In this document: piece by piece, positions 59,263 to 64,000 of the stretch | Numbering within the stretch: the first letter of the stretch is position 1 | Layout of the letters: every line of letters begins with the position of its first letter | Origin: SIG673 sp045638685 | GTDB lineage: Bacteria > Bacillota > Clostridia > Oscillospirales > CAG-272 | Assembly: GCA_045638685.1 (NCBI GenBank) | Contig: JAZUBT010000026.1 | Coordinates: forward strand, 1-64,000 | Reading direction: 5' to 3' | Length of the DNA stretch: 64,000 nucleotides | Program-made: the position numbers and the translations under genes | The notes under the pieces: model-generated | Told to the model about the DNA's origin: nothing | Seen by the model: only the letters and a program-made list of their open reading frames with translations | Databases searched by the model: none

Positions 59263-60948
59263 ATGACTACGTTACTTAAAAACGGAACTCTTATAAACGT
59301 GTTTACGGGCTGCCTTGAAAAGACTAACGTTCTTATCGAGGACGATAAAATAGTAGGAGTAGGGGACTACTATACCGACGCCGATAAAATTGAGGACGTT
59401 ACGGGCAAATTCCTCTGTCCGGGCTTTATCGACAGTCATATCCATATTGAAAGCACGACGCTTAACCCCGCAGAGCTTGCAAAGGTTACCCTTCCTCACG
59501 GAACCACCTCTCTCGTTGCAGATCCGCACGAAATCGCCAACGTCGCAGGGGTTAACGGAATAAAGTATATACTTGAGTCAAGCGAGGGAATTCCGCTTAC
59601 CGTTTACGTAATGCTCCCGTCCTGCGTGCCCGCGGCTCCCATGGAGGAAGCGGGTGCTATCCTGACCGCGAGCGACCTCTCTCCGCTTTACAGCCACCCA
59701 AGAGTCCTCGGCCTTGCCGAAATGATGAACTACGTTGGTGTTTTGTACGGAGACGAGGATATAAAAAACAAGATAGCTGACGCGAGAAAAAATCGCCGCA
59801 CGGTTGACGGACACGCTCCGCTGCTTTCGGGCGAAGCTCTTGATAAATACATTTCCGCGGGTATTCAGACCGATCACGAATGCTCAAATTATGACGAGGC
59901 GGTGGAAAAAATCCGCAAGGGACAGTGGGTAATGATTAGAGAGGGAACGGTAACGAAAAACCTTGACGGTCTTATTGAGCTTTTCGAGCGTCCCTACTCT
60001 GACAGATGTGTGCTCGTTACCGATGACAGACACCCCGCCGACCTTATTTCGGAGGGGCATATAGATAACATTATCCGTCTTGCGGCTAAAAAGGGTAAAT
60101 CCGCTATAACGGGAATACAGATGGCAACAATCCACGCCGCGCAGTGCTTCGGTCTTGCTTATAAGGGAGCTATCGCCCCCGGATACACCGCCGATATTCT
60201 CGTTTTAAACGATATAGACACGGTTGACGTCTGCGACGTATATACGGGCGGCAAAAAGATAGTTGAAAATAAGACCGTGAGCGAGATTAAGGCGCCCGCA
60301 GTTTCCGAGGAGCTTACCGCGGCCGTTCTTAATTCGCTCCACCTTACCCCGCTTACCGCCGAGAACTTTTACATTAAGCCTCTGGGAAATCGGTGCCGCG
60401 TAATAAAGACGGTGAAAAATCAGGTGCTTACAGACGAATGGATAACGGAAATCGACTTTAGTAAGAATAACGGAGTTGATGTAGAGCGCGATATTCTTAA
60501 GCTCGCGGTTATAGAGAGACATAAGAAAACGGGGCACAGAGGTATCGGCTTTATTTCGGGCATAGGACTTAAGGAGGGCGCGATAGCGTCCACCGTCTCC
60601 CACGACTCCCATAACCTTATCGTTATAGGAGCAAACGATGCCGATATGGCTCTTGCGGCAAATCACCTTATCGAAATAGGTGGGGGATACGTTGCGGTAA
60701 AGGACGGCAAGGTTCTTGCCGATATGCCGCTACCCATTGCGGGACTTATGACCTTTAAGTCAGCCGTCGCAAGCGCCGAGGAGAACGAACGGCTTAGAAA
60801 TACGGTATATGAGCTCGGTGTTCCGACCGATATTGCTCCGCTTATGACGATGTCCTTCGTAAGTCTTTCGGTAATTCCGTCAATCAAAATGACAACGCAG
60901 GGGCTGGTTGACGTAAACACGCAGAAGCTACTTTCGCTTTTTGAGTAG
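59263..60948 (+). CDS. ade: Adenine deaminase
   Basis: 561-aa amidohydrolase that converts adenine to hypoxanthine in purine salvage. Metal-binding motif is GFIDSHIHIESTTL, followed by LVADPHEIANVAG, and the middle VDGHAPLLSG and TDHECSNYDEA. The C-terminal SHDSHNLIVIGANDADMALA is typical of Ade rather than other deaminases. GGGAG precedes the ATG. It is followed 22 bp later by a small membrane protein, probably in the same transcript. Confidence 0.96.
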   Translation: MTTLLKNGTLINVFTGCLEKTNVLIEDDKIVGVGDYYTDADKIEDVTGKFLCPGFIDSHIHIESTTLNPAELAKVTLPHGTTSLVADPHEIANVAGVNGIKYILESSEGIPLTVYVMLPSCVPAAPMEEAGAILTASDLSPLYSHPRVLGLAEMMNYVGVLYGDEDIKNKIADARKNRRTVDGHAPLLSGEALDKYISAGIQTDHECSNYDEAVEKIRKGQWVMIREGTVTKNLDGLIELFERPYSDRCVLVTDDRHPADLISEGHIDNIIRLAAKKGKSAITGIQMATIHAAQCFGLAYKGAIAPGYTADILVLNDIDTVDVCDVYTGGKKIVENKTVSEIKAPAVSEELTAAVLNSLHLTPLTAENFYIKPLGNRCRVIKTVKNQVLTDEWITEIDFSKNNGVDVERDILKLAVIERHKKTGHRGIGFISGIGLKEGAIASTVSHDSHNLIVIGANDADMALAANHLIEIGGGYVAVKDGKVLADMPLPIAGLMTFKSAVASAEENERLRNTVYELGVPTDIAPLMTMSFVSLSVIPSIKMTTQGLVDVNTQKLLSLFE

Positions 60949-60970
60949 GATAAGAAAGGAGGAATAGGTT

Positions 60971-61186
60971 ATGAAGGTTATAGTAGCAATAATCGATTAC
61001 TTAAGATACATTTTAATCGGTCTTTTTATTGGTTCAGGCGCTGTTAACGCGTTTAATCAAGTAAAAGCAGGCGAGTCGTTTAAGACAATTGGGCTTGAAG
61101 TATTAACTGTATTTGCCGCCTGCTCTATTATCTACTGGGTTTGTGAGTTTTTAATGTGGATTTTCGGTGGATTTAAAAGAAGATAA
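60971..61186 (+). CDS. Small membrane protein downstream of ade
   Basis: 71 aa with two hydrophobic helices (about 3-24 and 42-66) and a basic C-terminus (GGFKRR). A strong AAAGGAGGA site precedes the ATG, which supports real translation. No family recognised. Followed by the terminator at 61214, so it ends the ade transcript. Confidence 0.7.
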   Translation: MKVIVAIIDYLRYILIGLFIGSGAVNAFNQVKAGESFKTIGLEVLTVFAACSIIYWVCEFLMWIFGGFKRR

Positions 61187-61213
61187 AATAAGCTTTGAAA
61201 TTAATTATCGGAA

Positions 61214-61253
61214 ACACGAAAAAGCCTTCCCGAAACGGAAGGCTTTTTCGTGT
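61214..61253. terminator. Bidirectional terminator
   Basis: Seventeen-bp perfect stem ACACGAAAAAGCCTTCC/GGAAGGCTTTTTCGTGT between convergent transcripts. Confidence 0.92.
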
Positions 61254-61263
61254 TGTTATAAAT

Positions 61264-62610
61264 TTATCCAAGCGCCTTTGTTATTGCGTTTGCAACCTCG
61301 CGTGCTACCTTTACGATAAGCTCGCGGTCGGAACCCTCGGTCATAACGCGGATAAGCGGTTCGGTGCCGGACGGTCTTACGACAAGCCTGCCCGTTTCCG
61401 AAAGCTCGGCTTCCGCTTTTTTGATTGCCGCCTTGATATCCGGATCCGTGTAGAAACGAAGCTTTCCGTCTGCGCTTACCTTAAGGTTGATAAGCTCCTG
61501 CGGAGCTCGCTCCATAACGAGCGAGAGGGAGGAGAGAGACTTTTTGCTTCTCGCCATAAGTGAAAGCACTTGAAGTGCGGTAAGCTGACCGTCTCCCGTC
61601 GTAGCATAGTCGCGGAAAATAATGTGTCCCGACTGCTCACCTCCGAGCTTATAGTCTCCGAGGTTCATTTCCTCAAGAACGTATCTGTCTCCAACCTTTG
61701 TCGGAATGAAATTAATATTATTTTCGCGGCAGAATTTAGTGAAGCCGAAGTTCGTCATTATAGTACCGACGACCGTATTGTTTTTAAGCAGATTTCTCTT
61801 TTTCATATCAAGAGAGCAGATAGCGAGAATGAAATCTCCGTCAACAAGCTCGCCGTTACCGTCTATACAGAGACAGCGGTCGGCATCTCCGTCAAACGCA
61901 AAGCCTGCGTCAAGTGAATTTTTAACAACGCAGTCAGCAAGTGCCTCTATATGTGTTGAGCCGCAGTTCTTGTTGATGTTGTAGCCGTCAGGCTCCGCAG
62001 ATAAAACCGTTACCTCAGCGCCGAGCGCACGGAAAAGCTCGGGCGCGGTCCTGCTCGCGCTTCCGTTGGAGCAGTCAATAGCGATCTTCAGACCGGAAAG
62101 GTCAGCAGATGCGGTGGATTTAAGATACTCGGTGTATTCAGTAACACAGCTTTCCGCGTAAATTATTTTTCCAACGTTCTTCGAGGAGGTATGGAGATAC
62201 TTTTCGGGCATTAAAATCATCGTCTCTATCTGATCCTCAAGAGCATCGGGAAGCTTAAATCCGTCTCCCGAGAAAATTTTAATTCCGTTGTATTCCGAGG
62301 GGTTGTGCGATGCAGAAATCATAATTCCGGCGTCGGCATTATACTTTCGCACGAGATAAGCGACCGCGGGGGTTGCAACCACCCCGAGATACATTACGTC
62401 TGCGCCCATCGAGCAAAGTCCCGACATAACGCTGCTTGCGAGCATATCGGTAGAAATTCTCGTGTCTCCGCCAACCATTACAAGCGGCTTTTTATCCTCC
62501 TTGTTTTTTAAAATAACTGCTGTCGCGCGTCCTATGGAGAGTGCAAGCTCACAGGTAAGCTCGTCGTTTGCGATACCGCGAGCTCCGTCAGTTCCGAATA
62601 ATCTTCCCAT
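61264..62610 (-). CDS. glmM: Phosphoglucosamine mutase
   Basis: 448-aa alpha-D-phosphohexomutase that interconverts glucosamine-6-phosphate and glucosamine-1-phosphate for cell-wall precursors. N-terminus RLFGTDGARGIAN is diagnostic for GlmM. Phosphoserine is S101 in MISASHNPSEYNG, the metal loop is DGDADRC, the sugar loop GGEQSGHI, and the phosphate loop RPSGTEPLIRVMTEG. It lies about 100 bp downstream of a GlmU-like beta-helix protein gene, which fits the next step of UDP-GlcNAc synthesis. Confidence 0.97.
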   Translation of the reverse strand: MGRLFGTDGARGIANDELTCELALSIGRATAVILKNKEDKKPLVMVGGDTRISTDMLASSVMSGLCSMGADVMYLGVVATPAVAYLVRKYNADAGIMISASHNPSEYNGIKIFSGDGFKLPDALEDQIETMILMPEKYLHTSSKNVGKIIYAESCVTEYTEYLKSTASADLSGLKIAIDCSNGSASRTAPELFRALGAEVTVLSAEPDGYNINKNCGSTHIEALADCVVKNSLDAGFAFDGDADRCLCIDGNGELVDGDFILAICSLDMKKRNLLKNNTVVGTIMTNFGFTKFCRENNINFIPTKVGDRYVLEEMNLGDYKLGGEQSGHIIFRDYATTGDGQLTALQVLSLMARSKKSLSSLSLVMERAPQELINLKVSADGKLRFYTDPDIKAAIKKAEAELSETGRLVVRPSGTEPLIRVMTEGSDRELIVKVAREVANAITKALG

Positions 62611-62708
62611 TGCTTTAAGTCCTTTCGATGTGTTTGTAAAAGTTGGTTGAATAGCAATATAGTTATATTTTGTGATAAATGGCGAGTTAAAGGTTGTTTT
62701 GTGCGAAG

Positions 62709-63371
62709 TTATTTTCTTTCCACAACCTCGCCTTGCTTTTTGTAGATGTGATTTTCGGCAATAAATCCTCTTACAGAGGAAAGAGGATAAACAGATGCGT
62801 GAGATGATATAACCGTACCGGGATTAAGCACGCTTCCGCAGCCTACCTCAACGCAGTCTCCGAGTATAGCGCCAAACTTTTTCATCTTGGTATCAAAGCG
62901 CTGCTCTCCGTAGGAAGTGAAAACAAGCGTTTTATCGCTTTTGACGTTTGAGGTTATAGAGCCGGCGCCCATATGAGATTTGTAGCCGAGAACGGAGTCT
63001 CCGACGTAGTTGTAATGAGGAACCTGAACGTTGTCAAAAAGAATGACGTTTTTCAGCTCGGTGCTGTTACCGACGACGGCGTTTTTGCCGACGATAGCGG
63101 AGCCTCTGATAAACGCGCAGTGGCGAACCTCTGCATTTTCGTCAATTATACAGGGAGCGCCTATGAAAGCGGTTGGAGCAACCGTTGCGCTTTTTGCAAT
63201 CCAGATTCCGTCTCCTTTTTTATCGAAAAGCTCCTTCGGGAGAGCTTCTCCGAGTTTAAGGATAAAATCCTTTATTTCGGGGAGAACCTCGTGAGGATAC
63301 TTTTTACCTTCGAAAATCTTTGCCGCGATGGTGCGGTCCAGCGAAAGCTGTGTTTTAATAAAAACAGACAT
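62709..63371 (-). CDS. GlmU-like left-handed beta-helix acyltransferase
   Basis: 220 aa. The second half is a left-handed parallel beta-helix of hexapeptide repeats (APTAFIGAPCIIDENAEVRH, SAIVGKNAVVGNSTELKNVI) that resembles the acetyltransferase half of GlmU. It keeps VPHYNYVGDSVLGYKSHMGA, equivalent to the GlmU active-site region. The pyrophosphorylase half is absent; instead there are about 65 helical N-terminal residues. Next to glmM it may acetylate glucosamine-1-phosphate, but a nucleotidyl-sugar-related role elsewhere is possible. Confidence 0.8.
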   Translation of the reverse strand: MSVFIKTQLSLDRTIAAKIFEGKKYPHEVLPEIKDFILKLGEALPKELFDKKGDGIWIAKSATVAPTAFIGAPCIIDENAEVRHCAFIRGSAIVGKNAVVGNSTELKNVILFDNVQVPHYNYVGDSVLGYKSHMGAGSITSNVKSDKTLVFTSYGEQRFDTKMKKFGAILGDCVEVGCGSVLNPGTVISSHASVYPLSSVRGFIAENHIYKKQGEVVERK

Positions 63372-63599
63372 TTTCTGCCTCCGGAAATGATATAAATATT
63401 TTGTTCTCTTATTATTATATAGTGGTTAAAGCGAGTTTAATGCACTCTAAAACAAAACCTTATTAATTATATCATTTTAGACACAAAAAGTCAAGAAAAT
63501 ATTAAATATATGATACATTATGAGAGATTTATGCTGTTTACAATTTAAGTATATATATTCGGTTAGCATTGTGTACCGCTATAAAAGGAGAGCTAAAAA

Positions 63600-63633
63600 A
63601 CAAAAAACCTCATCCGAAAGGAAGAGGTTTTTT
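63600..63633 (-). terminator. Terminator after tRNA-Gly
   Basis: Imperfect stem AAACCTC/GAGGTTT with T runs on the minus strand, directly after the CCA end of the tRNA. Confidence 0.8.
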
Positions 63634-63707
63634 TGGAGCGGGTGATGGGAATCGAACCCACGCGACCAGCTTGGAAGGCTGGGATTCTACCATTGAACTA
63701 CACCCGC
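63634..63707 (-). tRNA. tRNA-Gly (anticodon UCC)
   Basis: On the minus strand the 74-nt cloverleaf begins GCGGGTG and ends CACCCGCTCCA. The anticodon arm is CCAGC-CTTCCAA-GCTGG with anticodon TCC, and the T arm contains GGTTCGATTCC. The CCA end is encoded. Single-gene transcript between its own promoter and terminator. Confidence 0.98.
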
Positions 63708-63723
63708 ATATTCAACGATATAC

Positions 63724-63752
63724 ATTATACTACAAAAATTCCCGTTTGTCAA
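63724..63752 (-). promoter_or_regulatory. tRNA-Gly promoter
   Basis: Minus-strand perfect -35 TTGACA, 17-bp spacer, perfect -10 TATAAT, about 15 bp before the tRNA. Confidence 0.92.
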
Positions 63753-63820
63753 TAGGTTTTTAAAAAAAGTTTTAAAAAACATAAAAAAATAAAAAGCGGT
63801 AAAAAATTAACTTCTCACGA

Positions 63821-63850
63821 TTGACAAAACATACGCCGTTATGTTATACT
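63821..63850 (+). promoter_or_regulatory. Promoter of the last, partial gene
   Basis: Perfect -35 TTGACA, 18-bp spacer, -10 TATACT. Confidence 0.75.
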
Positions 63851-63933
63851 AAACCATGTAAATACTATAAAAATAAAGATTTCATATCTGAAAGACGTAA
63901 AACCTTTTTTGATACTGAAATGGGGGATAATCA

Positions 63934-64000
63934 ATGTTTTGGAATAAAAAGAAAAAGGAAAAAAGCGAGACCGAGGAAGATATATACGAATACGAAGGCG
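63934..64000 (+). CDS. Partial CDS, N-terminus of an unidentified protein
   Basis: Starts MFWNKKKKEKSETEED with a GGGGG site eight bases upstream of the ATG, and runs off the window after 22 codons. The lysine-rich then acidic N-terminus suggests a cytoplasmic or membrane-peripheral protein. Too little is present to name it. Confidence 0.7.
   Translation, partial: MFWNKKKKEKSETEEDIYEYEG

Overview
The window looks like chromosomal DNA of an uncultured, spore-forming, anaerobic Firmicute of class Clostridia, probably a gut or anaerobic-digester member of the Oscillospirales/Christensenellales type. The evidence is the presence of spoIIID, a sipL-like spore-coat gene, spoIVB and a pdaA-like cortex gene. 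It also has a HrcA/CIRCE-controlled groESL operon, a T-box valS leader, sigma-A promoters of the TTGACA-17-TATAAT type, a paired glgC/glgD ADP-glucose pyrophosphorylase, and a flavodiiron protein for O2/NO detoxification. No phage, IS element, plasmid function, CRISPR array or rRNA operon was seen. Gene density is high and most genes are ordinary housekeeping or sporulation genes.

Layout. 1-9960 (-): glycogen operon glgB-glgC-glgD-glgA-glgP plus a GH13 amylase cut by the window edge. 10140-15417 (-): spoIIID, groES-groEL, an ftsZ with a long N-terminal extension, and an unknown membrane protein. 15711-25061: an orphan type IIA topoisomerase B subunit, a [2Fe-2S]/ASKHA corrinoid-activator-like protein on the other strand, RNase R, a 57-codon membrane ORF, a DUF1934 protein, holA and plsC. 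25223-27626 (-): a DUF1538 membrane protein followed by two different PII-like proteins. 27820-29697 (-): a PadR-HAAS/DUF1700-DUF4097 operon with a clear operator. 29901-34005 (-): GH35 beta-galactosidase, a GMP synthase lacking its glutaminase half, and a CofE-like gamma-glutamyl ligase.

34337-42941 (+): ECF sigma, anti-sigma and PflX-like radical SAM; a P2-type ATPase under a yybP-ykoY (Mn2+) riboswitch; a two-repeat DUF1508 protein; an OYE-family flavoenzyme; cysK; a YfcE-type phosphoesterase. 43166-49092 (-): valS with its T-box leader, two polysaccharide deacetylases and a lipid kinase. 49312-52111 (+): sipL and spoIVB. 52205-56883: a zinc-ribbon membrane protein divergent from a small XRE regulator with a shared operator, a four-domain flavodiiron protein and a ZIP transporter. 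57100-64000: an SGNH esterase, secG, adenine deaminase, glmM with a GlmU-like left-handed beta-helix protein, tRNA-Gly(UCC), and the start of one more gene.

The features I think most deserve follow-up are the DUF1538 plus twin-PII operon, the split GMP synthase next to a CofE-like ligase, and the FtsZ variant. Others are an inverted, decayed second copy of the Mn2+ riboswitch core and a dispersed family of strictly 7-bp-phased intergenic repeats. All functional names rest on my reading of motifs; no database search was possible.
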